NCBI GenBank assembly: GCA_950063125.1
Contig: CATLZI010000178.1
Coordinates: forward strand, 1 to 5,031
Reading direction: 5' to 3'
Source of the DNA: an uncultured Porticoccus sp.
GTDB lineage: Bacteria; Pseudomonadota; Gammaproteobacteria; Pseudomonadales; Porticoccaceae
Length of the DNA: 5,031 nt
The translations under genes were made by a program, and so were the position numbers. Under the pieces are notes generated by a model, which searched no databases, was not told the DNA's origin, and saw nothing but the letters and a program-made list of their open reading frames with translations. Below, piece after piece: positions 1-5,031 of this stretch (the stretch's first letter is position 1; every line of letters begins with the position of its first letter).

Positions 1-1200
1 CACTTCAAATTCATCGCCGTATTGAATCAGGATATTAAAATAGGAGTTCACAATGGCAGACTGATAGCGGTCGGCTACCTGCAGCGGTGTCGCCCGAATG
101 CTGTATTTGGTATTCGCTTCTTCCTCCAGTTCCGGGTTGGTAACCGGGTCGAGGAACTCCACGCGGACTTTGCCTTTGCCTGCGATTTCGTATTCCCGAA
201 TCAGGTCCTTCATGCGGGGCACCAGCGGCGCCAGCAACGGGTGAGTTTTACTGCTGAAATACCCGCGAATTAACAGCGGTTCCTCTACCTGATCCAGGTG
301 CTGCCGGGTGGCATCGGAGATGGAATAAATATTACCCTCAGTAGTATCAATGCGCAGCAGATTCACTTGACCAAGCCAGAGATTGGCCAGCACAGCATTG
401 GCCAACAGTAACCCGGTGATCGCCCGCCAGTTCTGATGTCGGGGTGTGCGTTTGAGGTTTGCCCAGCGCTCTTTTTCGAGAAAAAATGTGTTTAATGTCA
501 GAAATGCAATGATGATGCTGAGGTAGTAGTAGAGGTCCCGGATATCGATAACCCCCCGGGTAATCGAGTCAAAGCGCGAGCCTGTCCCTAGCATCCTCAG
601 CCATTCGCCTGTCGTGTTGCCAAATAAATCTGTAATGGTGGCCGTTCCCACCAGATAAAATAAACCACAGACCCCGACAGAGCAGATCAGACTGATAATC
701 TGGTTGTCGCTTCGGGCGGATACAAACAAACCAATGGACAGGTAGGCCGCGCCCAGTAACAGGGCGGCAATATAGCCTGCCCAGACCGGTCCCCAGTCAA
801 GTTCGCCCAGCTGTGCAACGGTGATGGGTAGCGGAAGCGTCATCAGCAACGCTACCACCAACAACAGCATACAGCCGAGGAATTTACCCAGCACAAAATG
901 CCACAGGGGGAGTGGTTGGGTCAGCACATGTTCCAGCGTGCCTGTGCGCCGCTCTTCACTCCACTGCCGCATTGTCAGGGTGCTTGTCAGGAAAATCAGT
1001 AGCACGGGCATCCACTCAAAAAGTGGCCGGACATCTGTAATATTTCTGGAGAAAAACGATTCACCCCAGAAAAAAATAAACAGACTGATGCCTGCAAAGG
1101 CGGCGAGAAAAAGGTATGCAGTTGGTGAAGCAAAGAAAATGGCTATTTCTTTGGCGGCAATGCGGCGAATCAGGGGGAGATGTCTTTTTTCAGGCTGCAT
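1..1200 (-). CDS. GldF-GldG-like fused ABC-2 permease, partial (C-terminus off the left edge)
   Basis: This is the membrane subunit of an ABC exporter encoded with the ATPase upstream. The frame stays open from the ATG at 1200-1198 to position 1, giving 400 residues without a stop, so the gene is cut by the window edge. Residues 1-245 look like an ABC-2 permease: hydrophobic segments lie near 27-46, 64-77, 102-126, 138-161, 168-188 and 223-241. The cytoplasmic motif EERRTGTLE (82-90) and the stretch SRFDSITRGVIDIRDL (208-223) are typical of GldF-type permeases. A seventh segment (259-277) is followed by LRIDTTEGNIYSIS (282-295), the usual opening of a GldG/ABC-auxiliary (PF09822-like) extracytoplasmic domain, which continues to the edge. 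Permease and auxiliary domain are therefore one polypeptide; in Bacteroidetes they are separate proteins. The start has GGAG seven bases upstream and overlaps the ATPase stop by 11 bases. The substrate is unknown. Fold and role are well supported; the cargo is not. Confidence 0.88.
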   Translation of the reverse strand, partial: MQPEKRHLPLIRRIAAKEIAIFFASPTAYLFLAAFAGISLFIFFWGESFFSRNITDVRPLFEWMPVLLIFLTSTLTMRQWSEERRTGTLEHVLTQPLPLWHFVLGKFLGCMLLLVVALLMTLPLPITVAQLGELDWGPVWAGYIAALLLGAAYLSIGLFVSARSDNQIISLICSVGVCGLFYLVGTATITDLFGNTTGEWLRMLGTGSRFDSITRGVIDIRDLYYYLSIIIAFLTLNTFFLEKERWANLKRTPRHQNWRAITGLLLANAVLANLWLGQVNLLRIDTTEGNIYSISDATRQHLDQVEEPLLIRGYFSSKTHPLLAPLVPRMKDLIREYEIAGKGKVRVEFLDPVTNPELEEEANTKYSIRATPLQVADRYQSAIVNSYFNILIQYGDEFEV

Positions 1201-2170
1201 CTTTTGTCTCCTCTGCTGGTGTCTGTGCCGGGGCGTTATTGACCTCCCTGAAAAGGGTTTCGAGATCACGCTTTTCCTGGCTGATGCCATAGATATCGAT
1301 GTCCGCCCGCACTAGAAGCCGGGTGATTTCAGCGATCAGTTTTTGCGCGTTAGTGCCGCTTTCAACACACAGGCGATAACTGAAAGCCGGTTGGCTATCG
1401 GGAGCTTTATGGTCGGGCAGTGGCTCTATAGCAAGCTCGCCTTCCAATGAAGAGAGCGCTGAATTCACAGCTGTTTTATCGGCGGATGTTGCCAAGAGCA
1501 ATGTGTTGCTTTGACGCAGTTCTTCGAGCCCTGCATCGACTGCCAATCGGCCATGCCGGACAATCAGTGCCCGATCACAGATGGCGTCCACTTCCTGCAT
1601 GATGTGCGTCGAGAGGATCACGGTCGCTTTGCTGGCAAGTGCTTTAATAAGCATTCTCATCTGCTCGGTCTGGGTGGGATCAAGCCCGTTGGTTGGCTCA
1701 TCCAGAATCAGTATTCTTGGCTTGCCGAGAATGGCCTGTGCCACGCCAACACGCTGCTTATACCCTCTCGAGAGCGTGGCTATGGGAGAGAGCAGCTTGT
1801 CGACCAGTGCGGTTTCCCGAATAACCCGTCTTATTTCCTGAACTTTATCTTCCTCTGTAAGGCCTTTTATATCACCCACATAATCCAGGTAATCGGCCAC
1901 GGTCATTTCGGGATAGATGGGGAGATTTTCCGGAAGATAACCGATTTCACGCTGTGCTTTTTTGGGATCGATCTGCAAATCAATATTATCAATCGTAATG
2001 CTGCCGTCATTGGGCTCCAGATAACCACTAAGCATTTTCATAATGGTGGTTTTTCCGGCACCGTTGTGACCGAGCAGGCCGACGATTTCGCCGTGATCGA
2101 TTTTGAAATTCACCTCATCCACAGCTTTAAAATCGCCATAGAAGCGGGTTAACCGGGTAACTTCCAGCAT
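1190..2170 (-). CDS. ABC transporter ATP-binding protein, GldA/CcmA-like exporter ATPase
   Basis: This 326-residue cytoplasmic ATPase powers the exporter whose membrane subunit is encoded immediately downstream. All nucleotide-binding motifs are visible in order: Walker A GHNGAGKT (34-41), the Q-loop region GYLPEN (77-82), signature LSRGYKQR (133-140), Walker B ILILDEPT (153-160), D-loop GLDP (162-165) and H-loop STHIM with His189. At the Q-loop the usual Gln is Glu81, a replacement I recall as frequent in the GldA branch and not a sign of inactivity. The ABC core ends near residue 210. The remaining roughly 115 residues form the C-terminal extension seen in drug/lipid-type and Gld-type ATPases. 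The ATG at 2170 is preceded on the minus strand by AGGAGG four bases away. The 3' end overlaps the permease gene by 11 bases, so the two products are probably translationally coupled and made in fixed proportion. The family is certain; transported substrate and gene symbol are not. Confidence 0.95.
   Translation of the reverse strand: MLEVTRLTRFYGDFKAVDEVNFKIDHGEIVGLLGHNGAGKTTIMKMLSGYLEPNDGSITIDNIDLQIDPKKAQREIGYLPENLPIYPEMTVADYLDYVGDIKGLTEEDKVQEIRRVIRETALVDKLLSPIATLSRGYKQRVGVAQAILGKPRILILDEPTNGLDPTQTEQMRMLIKALASKATVILSTHIMQEVDAICDRALIVRHGRLAVDAGLEELRQSNTLLLATSADKTAVNSALSSLEGELAIEPLPDHKAPDSQPAFSYRLCVESGTNAQKLIAEITRLLVRADIDIYGISQEKRDLETLFREVNNAPAQTPAEETKDAA
1208..1214 (-). promoter_or_regulatory. 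Ribosome binding site of the fused permease gene
   Basis: On the minus strand this reads AGAGGAG, with the GGAG core ending seven bases before the ATG at 1200. It lies inside the ATPase coding sequence, so ribosomes finishing the ATPase can re-initiate at once. It is the main reason for choosing this permease start. Confidence 0.6.
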
Positions 2171-2174
2171 GTGT

Positions 2175-2180
2175 CCTCCT
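2175..2180 (-). promoter_or_regulatory. Strong ribosome binding site of the ABC ATPase gene
   Basis: The minus strand carries a perfect AGGAGG four bases before the ATG at 2170. It supports this start; I saw no competing in-frame start with a better site. The spacing is slightly short. Confidence 0.7.
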
Positions 2181-2201
2181 ACGCTGACGTGATTTTATTG
2201 T

Positions 2202-2207
2202 TTTATA
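2202..2207 (-). promoter_or_regulatory. Possible -10 element for the ABC exporter genes
   Basis: The minus strand has TATAAA in a short AT-rich stretch about 30 bases before the ATPase start. The DNA about 17 bases upstream shows no recognisable -35 (it reads GAAAAC), so this is a weak call. Its support is its position and its contrast with the very G/C-rich run beside it. Confidence 0.25.
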
Positions 2208-2209
2208 AC

Positions 2210-2246
2210 GGGGGCAACCGGGTGGTTTTCCTCGGGGGGAGGGGGG
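2210..2246 (+). other. G-tract cluster, possible G-quadruplex
   Basis: The plus strand has four G-runs: five at 2210-2214, three at 2220-2222, six at 2234-2239 and six at 2241-2246. The loops are 5, 11 and 1 bases. Four runs of at least three G could in principle fold as a quadruplex in single-stranded plus-strand DNA, which is the template strand for the ABC genes. One loop is long, so this is only a possibility. It sits 40-76 bases before the ATPase start. Confidence 0.3.
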
Positions 2247-2320
2247 CGAGCCAATATTGAATGGCGGGATAGGGTTTCATCGCAGAATATAAACATCACT
2301 TCCGGATTTCCTGTTCTTTC

Positions 2321-2360
2321 GGTTGGGCTTTTCAGGCCCCAGTTGGGCTATTCAGGCTTT
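2321..2360. repeat. Two-copy tandem repeat, 20-bp period
   Basis: Two adjacent 20-base units, 2321-2340 and 2341-2360, share the 16-base core GTTGGGCTTTTCAGGC with one mismatch (T to A at the ninth base of the core). The last three bases of each unit differ (CCC against TTT). No third copy is recognisable on either side. It may be a simple duplication or a doubled protein-binding site; the sequence does not decide. Confidence 0.7.
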
Positions 2361-2381
2361 CAGTTACTCATGATTGGGGCC
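2335..2381. repeat. Inverted repeat GGCCCCA / TGGGGCC
   Basis: GGCCCCA at 2335-2341 is exactly complementary to TGGGGCC at 2375-2381, leaving a 33-base loop. The left arm spans the junction of the two tandem units. The A-run after the right arm (2387-2393) becomes a T-run upstream of the stem on the minus strand, so this does not have the order needed for an intrinsic terminator of the Ap4A phosphorylase gene. Confidence 0.35.
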
Positions 2382-2459
2382 CGGATAAAAAAATCAAGCA
2401 CTCGAAATTTACAGATGGGATAGAGCAGAAAAAGTTCCCGGAAATGATGGTGAAGTTGC

Positions 2460-3365
2460 TCAATCCGGCGTCACATTCTTCAATAATTCGAGACAGCCGA
2501 TCTGATCAAGCTGTGTGAGCTGCTGGTCATCCTTGACCAGGATGGTGCCGGCAAATCCCAGCGCATTTATCGCCAGGTTGTTGTAGCTGCTTTGGCTGCG
2601 CGGGACAACCCACAAATGATCTCTGGTCATCAGCAGATTGTGTGCCGGTGCCAGGCCATCGGCCATGTTTTGAAGTTCAAGTTCACTGAGGATTTTATGG
2701 TAATTCCGGCAGTTGAGCTCGGCGTAGCGTCTGATTTCATCAGGCTCTTTGCCAACGGGGTAACATGTTGTTGCTACCCTGTGGGGAAATGGCAACGCTG
2801 ACTGTTTGCTGCCTTCTACAGTCAATGACAGGGGTTTGAACAACGGCTCGAAGGGGTAGCTGTTCTCGTTCTCGGTTAGGGGAATCATCTGCAGGTGTTT
2901 GTGAGTAATGCTTGAGCCGGCGTCGGGTCCACCATTGAAAAAAACTAGTCCCCGCTGGGCTTGCAGGCAAATCAAGGCCGCATAAAAGTCTTCGCTATTG
3001 AGTGGTTCACGTTGATAGGCGAACTCTGTTGTTACCATCAATATGTGATGATCCATCACGTTAAACTTATTTAACAGGCAGCGGTAATGATTGGTCAGCT
3101 CACCCACATAAAGCGCCGGTTCGTAGGGTAAAAAAGGGTCAAAATCCCCGGGTTTTTTAACCTGAGAGGCTGCGTCTTTTGTCGCCTTTGATTTGCGCGC
3201 AAGGTTGGCCACGATTCTGACTTGAAGGTGGAGGCTGATCTGGCCAAGGGTTACCTGTCGTTCGATACAGCGAGTGGGAATCGATTTTAGTGCCCCGGAT
3301 GAGAAGGCCGACTTCGTCACCGCCTGTACCTGTTGCCAGAGTGCCGTCCCGGAAAGCTTGGTCAA
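2460..3365 (-). CDS. Ap4A phosphorylase / ATP adenylyltransferase (HIT/GalT superfamily)
   Basis: Enzymes of this family split diadenosine tetraphosphate with phosphate to ADP and ATP in the cytoplasm. The 301-residue product, counted from the TTG at 3365, shows the family landmarks: DPFLPYEPALYVGEL (75-89), CLLNKFNVMDHHILMVT (96-112), a glycine-rich NGGPDAGSSIT (144-154) leading into HKHLQ (155-159), and the C-terminal HNLLMTRDHLWVVPRS (242-257) and INALGFAGTILV (266-277). By analogy with GalT and yeast Apa1/Apa2, the second His of HKHLQ (His157) should be the nucleophile that takes up AMP. The frame is open further to an ATG at 3425, which would give 321 residues. I prefer the TTG because AGGAG lies six bases before it and the extra 20 codons are AT-rich and unlike the rest. 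The gene is divergent from trmH. A relative acting on another nucleotide is possible; the family itself is clear. Confidence 0.85.
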   Translation of the reverse strand: MTKLSGTALWQQVQAVTKSAFSSGALKSIPTRCIERQVTLGQISLHLQVRIVANLARKSKATKDAASQVKKPGDFDPFLPYEPALYVGELTNHYRCLLNKFNVMDHHILMVTTEFAYQREPLNSEDFYAALICLQAQRGLVFFNGGPDAGSSITHKHLQMIPLTENENSYPFEPLFKPLSLTVEGSKQSALPFPHRVATTCYPVGKEPDEIRRYAELNCRNYHKILSELELQNMADGLAPAHNLLMTRDHLWVVPRSQSSYNNLAINALGFAGTILVKDDQQLTQLDQIGCLELLKNVTPD

Positions 3366-3371
3366 TGGGTA

Positions 3372-3376
3372 CTCCT
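3372..3376 (-). promoter_or_regulatory. Ribosome binding site deciding the TTG start of the Ap4A phosphorylase
   Basis: The minus strand reads AGGAG, then TACCCA, then TTG. This is near-ideal strength and spacing. The alternative ATG at 3425 has only a bare AGG seven bases upstream. This site is the main reason for calling the shorter protein. Confidence 0.55.
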
Positions 3377-3414
3377 GAATTAAACCGTTGCTGATAAATG
3401 GCCGCGTAGAAATT

Positions 3415-3443
3415 ATTTTGCGCATGACTCAACCTGCCTGCAA
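3415..3443 (-). promoter_or_regulatory. Possible promoter of the Ap4A phosphorylase gene
   Basis: On the minus strand TTGCAG (3443-3438) and CAAAAT (3420-3415) are 17 bases apart, a normal sigma-70 spacing with mediocre hexamers. Transcription would start near 3408, leaving a leader of about 40 bases before the TTG start. It would place the ATG at 3425 between the -35 and -10 hexamers, upstream of the transcription start, and so fits only the shorter protein. Confidence 0.22.
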
Positions 3444-3452
3444 GCATCAGGT

Positions 3453-3458
3453 TACAAT
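3453..3458 (+). promoter_or_regulatory. Possible -10 element of trmH
   Basis: TACAAT matches the sigma-70 -10 consensus at five of six bases and lies 43 bases before the trmH start in the AT-rich part of the divergent region. I find no convincing -35 hexamer 16-18 bases upstream, so the call is weak. Confidence 0.25.
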
Positions 3459-3501
3459 TTATTGGATTATCAATCCGCTCCTCAATCAGGCATGCCAAAT
3501 A

Positions 3502-4182
3502 ATGACGCCGCAACGCTTTGAGAAAGTTCAGCAGGTGCTGAACCGCCGCCAACCGGATCTGACGGTTATTACTGACCAGGTTCACAAGGGACAAAACCTT
3601 TCTGCCATCCTTCGTACCTGTGATGCCGTTGGCATTCATCGGGTGCACGCTGTTTATGATACCGGGTATTTTCGTCCACACACGGGGACCGCAATGGGTT
3701 CCCAGAAGTGGGTTAAAACCGAGGTTCACCGGGAAATCACAGCGCCCATTGAACAGCTTCAACACCGGGGTTTTCAGGTCTTTGCCGCCCATTGCGATGA
3801 GGGTGCCATGGATTATCGTGACGTCGATTACACTAGGCCAACTGCGCTGGTTTTAGGCGCAGAAAAGCGCGGTATCAGTGGGCCGGCACTGGATAAAGTG
3901 GACGGCTGTGTGGTGGTGCCGATGATGGGCATGTCCGAATCGTATAATGTCTCGGTGGCCTGTGCGATCATTCTTGCTGAGGCGCAGCGCCAGAGGGCCA
4001 TTGCCGGATTCTACCGGCAGTGCCGTCTGCCCGATGAAGAATACCGCCAGTTACTGTTTGAGTGGTGTCAGCCAGTGATTGCCAGGTTTTGCCGGGCGCG
4101 GGACCTCGTCTATCCTGAACTGGACGACACGGGACACCTGGTGAATCCCCAACAATTTTCAGCTTTGGCAAACCGCCCTTAG
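3502..4182 (+). CDS. trmH: TrmH, tRNA (guanosine-18-2'-O)-methyltransferase
   Basis: TrmH moves a methyl group from S-adenosylmethionine to the 2'-hydroxyl of G18 in the tRNA D-loop. The 226-residue product matches E. coli TrmH (229 residues) along its length, with shared stretches such as RRQPDLTV (15-22), QVHK (26-29) and VDYTRPT (108-114). The SPOUT motifs are present: motif 1 NLSAILRTCDAVG (32-44) with the catalytic Arg38, motif 2 ALVLGAEKRGIS (115-126) with Glu121, and motif 3 VVVPMMGMSESYNVSVA (137-153), which forms the trefoil-knot cofactor site. The family's usual SLN or SFN reads SYN (147-149) here, probably tolerated. A family C-terminal extension (about 170-226) follows. The frame is open upstream to 3388, but MTPQRFE aligns with the E. 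coli N-terminus MNPTRY, so the ATG at 3502 is chosen. Its Shine-Dalgarno is weak (AGG, 11 bases away). In E. coli trmH lies next to spoT and recG; here it does not. Confidence 0.96.
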   Translation: MTPQRFEKVQQVLNRRQPDLTVITDQVHKGQNLSAILRTCDAVGIHRVHAVYDTGYFRPHTGTAMGSQKWVKTEVHREITAPIEQLQHRGFQVFAAHCDEGAMDYRDVDYTRPTALVLGAEKRGISGPALDKVDGCVVVPMMGMSESYNVSVACAIILAEAQRQRAIAGFYRQCRLPDEEYRQLLFEWCQPVIARFCRARDLVYPELDDTGHLVNPQQFSALANRP

Positions 4183-4265
4183 TGTGATCTATGTTCGCTC
4201 TCCGCTTTTTTTTACAACAGTACTAATAAGTCACAAACTTGCCATGGAATATCATTAAAAAGCGC

Positions 4266-4271
4266 TAGAAT
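4266..4271 (+). promoter_or_regulatory. Possible -10 element for the acyl-CoA dehydrogenase gene
   Basis: TAGAAT matches the -10 consensus at five of six bases and lies 49 bases before the start codon. The nearest -35-like hexamer, TTGCCA at 4239-4244, is 21 bases away, longer than usual. The promoter may be weak, activator-dependent or misidentified. Confidence 0.22.
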
Positions 4272-4306
4272 CGGTTCACTGTATTTATTTTTCAGCAGCA
4301 TTTTTC

Positions 4307-4312
4307 AGAAGG
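4307..4312 (+). promoter_or_regulatory. Ribosome binding site of the acyl-CoA dehydrogenase gene
   Basis: AGAAGG ends eight bases before the ATG at 4321 and fixes the start, which also agrees with the expected subfamily N-terminus. Confidence 0.55.
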
Positions 4313-4320
4313 TTCAGACA

Positions 4321-5031
4321 ATGACAGTTTACAGAGCACCCACAGCCGACATGACCTTTTTGCTCAACCACGTTTTGGCGATGGATGAGATTGCGGAACT
4401 GCCAGGTTTTGAAGATGCTACCCCGGATATGGTGGACGCTATCCTGACTGAAGCCGCTCGCTTTTTTGGCGAAGTGGTCGCTCCGACCAACCAGCCCGCC
4501 GACAGGCAGGGGACACAGCTCGATGGTACTACGGTCATCACGGCGCCGGTGCTGGACGGGATTTATCAGCAGATGCTGGCAGCCGGGTGGATGGGGTTGG
4601 CGGCCGATGTGAATTATGGTGGCCAGGGGATGCCGGGCGTGCTCTCCATTGCCGTCGACGAGATGAGCCAATCCGCCAATATGGCATTCAGCTTGTGCCC
4701 CATGCTGACTAAAGGTGTGGTCACAGCCCTGAGCATCTACGGCAGCGACCAGCAAAAGGCCTTTTATTTGCCGCGACTTATCTCCGGCGAATGGAGTGGC
4801 ACCATGAACCTGACTGAGTCACAAGCCGGCTCGGATCTGGCCGCGGTGCGAACCAAAGCCACGCCAAATGGCGACCATTACCTGCTTAGTGGCCAGAAGA
4901 TTTACATTACCTGGGGTGATCACGAGTACAGCGACAACATTATTCATCTGGTGCTGGCCAGAACCCCGGATGCCCCTGCCGGGGTCAAGGGCATTTCACT
5001 GTTTCTGGTGCCCAAATATCAGTTCAAGGAC
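4321..5031 (+). CDS. Acyl-CoA dehydrogenase, DmdC/FadE-like long form, partial (C-terminus off the right edge)
   Basis: Acyl-CoA dehydrogenases use FAD to oxidise an acyl-CoA to the trans-2-enoyl-CoA and pass electrons to electron-transfer flavoprotein. The 237 visible residues start with YRAPTADMTFLLN (4-16), the short N-terminal segment typical of the roughly 600-residue subfamily that includes DmdC (3-methylmercaptopropionyl-CoA dehydrogenase) and several Pseudomonas enzymes. An N-terminal helical domain covers about 35-155 (AAGWMGLAADVNYGGQGMP at 87-105). The middle beta-domain begins with the flavin-contact motif MNLTESQAGSDLAAVRT (162-178), where the common LTEP reads LTES. The motif GQKIYITWGDHE (191-202) is also typical. 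The catalytic Glu and the C-terminal domains lie beyond the window. The ATG at 4321 has AGAAGG eight bases upstream. Substrate chain length cannot be read from this part; general fatty acyl-CoA breakdown is as likely as sulfur-compound breakdown. No partner gene is visible. Confidence 0.93.
   Translation, partial: MTVYRAPTADMTFLLNHVLAMDEIAELPGFEDATPDMVDAILTEAARFFGEVVAPTNQPADRQGTQLDGTTVITAPVLDGIYQQMLAAGWMGLAADVNYGGQGMPGVLSIAVDEMSQSANMAFSLCPMLTKGVVTALSIYGSDQQKAFYLPRLISGEWSGTMNLTESQAGSDLAAVRTKATPNGDHYLLSGQKIYITWGDHEYSDNIIHLVLARTPDAPAGVKGISLFLVPKYQFKD

Larger units (their letters stand above)
2171..2459. other. Intergenic region between Ap4A phosphorylase and ABC ATPase genes
   Basis: This 289-base gap separates two genes that both read on the minus strand. 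It holds a possible promoter near the ATPase, a cluster of G-tracts, a 20-bp tandem duplication and a distant inverted repeat. I see no hairpin followed by a T-run that would end transcription from the Ap4A phosphorylase gene, so read-through into the ABC genes remains possible. The only open frames are very short and unconvincing. Nothing recalls a known riboswitch, tRNA or mobile element. Confidence 0.6.
4183..4320. other. Intergenic region between trmH and acyl-CoA dehydrogenase gene
   Basis: This 138-base AT-rich gap should contain the end of the trmH transcript and the start of the acyl-CoA dehydrogenase transcript. A T-run at 4206-4213 follows the trmH stop by 23 bases, but I find no G/C-rich stem before it, so it is not a convincing intrinsic terminator. 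No operator palindrome of a fatty-acid regulator such as PsrA or FadR stands out. Confidence 0.5.

Noticed and set aside
821..1315. Plus-strand open frame of 164 codons
   Set aside because: It lies opposite the permease and ATPase genes, which have clear domains, and its translation is low-complexity and unlike any family.
1926..1943. Glu in place of Gln in the ATPase Q-loop as a sign of an inactive ATPase
   Set aside because: Walker A, signature, Walker B and H-loop are all intact, and this replacement is, as I recall, common in GldA-type ATPases.
1511..2152. Plus-strand open frame of 213 codons
   Set aside because: It is the antisense shadow of the ABC ATPase, whose motifs are all intact on the other strand.
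2195..2296. Minus-strand open frame of 33 codons in the gap before the ABC ATPase gene
   Set aside because: It is proline-rich because it translates the C-rich strand of the G-tracts, its only close Shine-Dalgarno-like bases are too near the ATG, and it resembles no family I know.
2321..2360. Tandem repeat as a small CRISPR array
   Set aside because: Only two units exist, directly adjacent without spacers, and no cas-like gene is present.
2335..2393. Inverted repeat plus A-run as a terminator for the Ap4A phosphorylase gene
   Set aside because: On the minus strand the T-run precedes the stem instead of following it, and the 33-base loop is too long for a typical terminator.
3388..3501. Upstream extension of the trmH frame
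   Set aside because: The extra 38 codons have no counterpart in E. coli TrmH, overlap the divergent promoter region, and the ATG at 3502 matches the family start.
3157..3792. Minus-strand open frame of 211 codons across the divergent region
   Set aside because: It runs antisense through trmH and out of frame into the Ap4A phosphorylase gene, both of which are well supported.
4206..4213. T-run after trmH as an intrinsic terminator
   Set aside because: No G/C-rich stem can be drawn in the bases just before it.
4285..4755. Minus-strand open frame of 156 codons
   Set aside because: It is antisense to the acyl-CoA dehydrogenase, whose conserved motifs fix the true frame.

Overview
The window looks like ordinary chromosomal DNA of a gammaproteobacterium, probably an aerobic and possibly marine one. 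This placement rests on protein resemblance alone. TrmH aligns by eye along its whole length with the E. coli enzyme, and the acyl-CoA dehydrogenase is of the long DmdC/FadE-like type common in Pseudomonas and marine relatives. Base composition is balanced. I see no insertion sequence, phage gene, tRNA, rRNA or CRISPR array.

Layout, left to right. (1) Positions 1-2170, minus strand: a two-gene ABC exporter unit. The ATPase gene (1190-2170) comes first. It overlaps by 11 bases the start of a large membrane protein gene (start at 1200) that runs off the left edge. The visible 400 residues are an ABC-2/GldF-type permease fused to the beginning of a GldG-type auxiliary domain. (2) Positions 2171-2459: a 289-base gap with no convincing gene. 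It holds a 20-bp tandem duplication, a 7-bp inverted repeat that partly overlaps it, a cluster of G-tracts and a possible promoter for the ABC genes. (3) Positions 2460-3365, minus strand: an Ap4A phosphorylase (ATP adenylyltransferase, HIT/GalT superfamily), probably starting at a TTG codon with a strong Shine-Dalgarno site. (4) Positions 3366-3501: a divergent intergenic region. (5) Positions 3502-4182, plus strand: trmH, the tRNA Gm18 2'-O-methyltransferase. (6) Positions 4183-4320: an AT-rich gap. (7) Positions 4321 to the right edge, plus strand: the first 237 residues of an acyl-CoA dehydrogenase.

The genes do not form one pathway. The ATPase and the fused permease clearly work together as an exporter of unknown substrate, related to the GldA/GldF/GldG proteins known from Bacteroidetes gliding. 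The Ap4A phosphorylase (nucleotide salvage), TrmH (tRNA modification) and acyl-CoA dehydrogenase (acyl-CoA oxidation) look like independent housekeeping or metabolic genes. I found no convincing new system. The items most worth a second look are the fused GldF-GldG exporter, the TTG start of the Ap4A phosphorylase, and the repeat-bearing gap.
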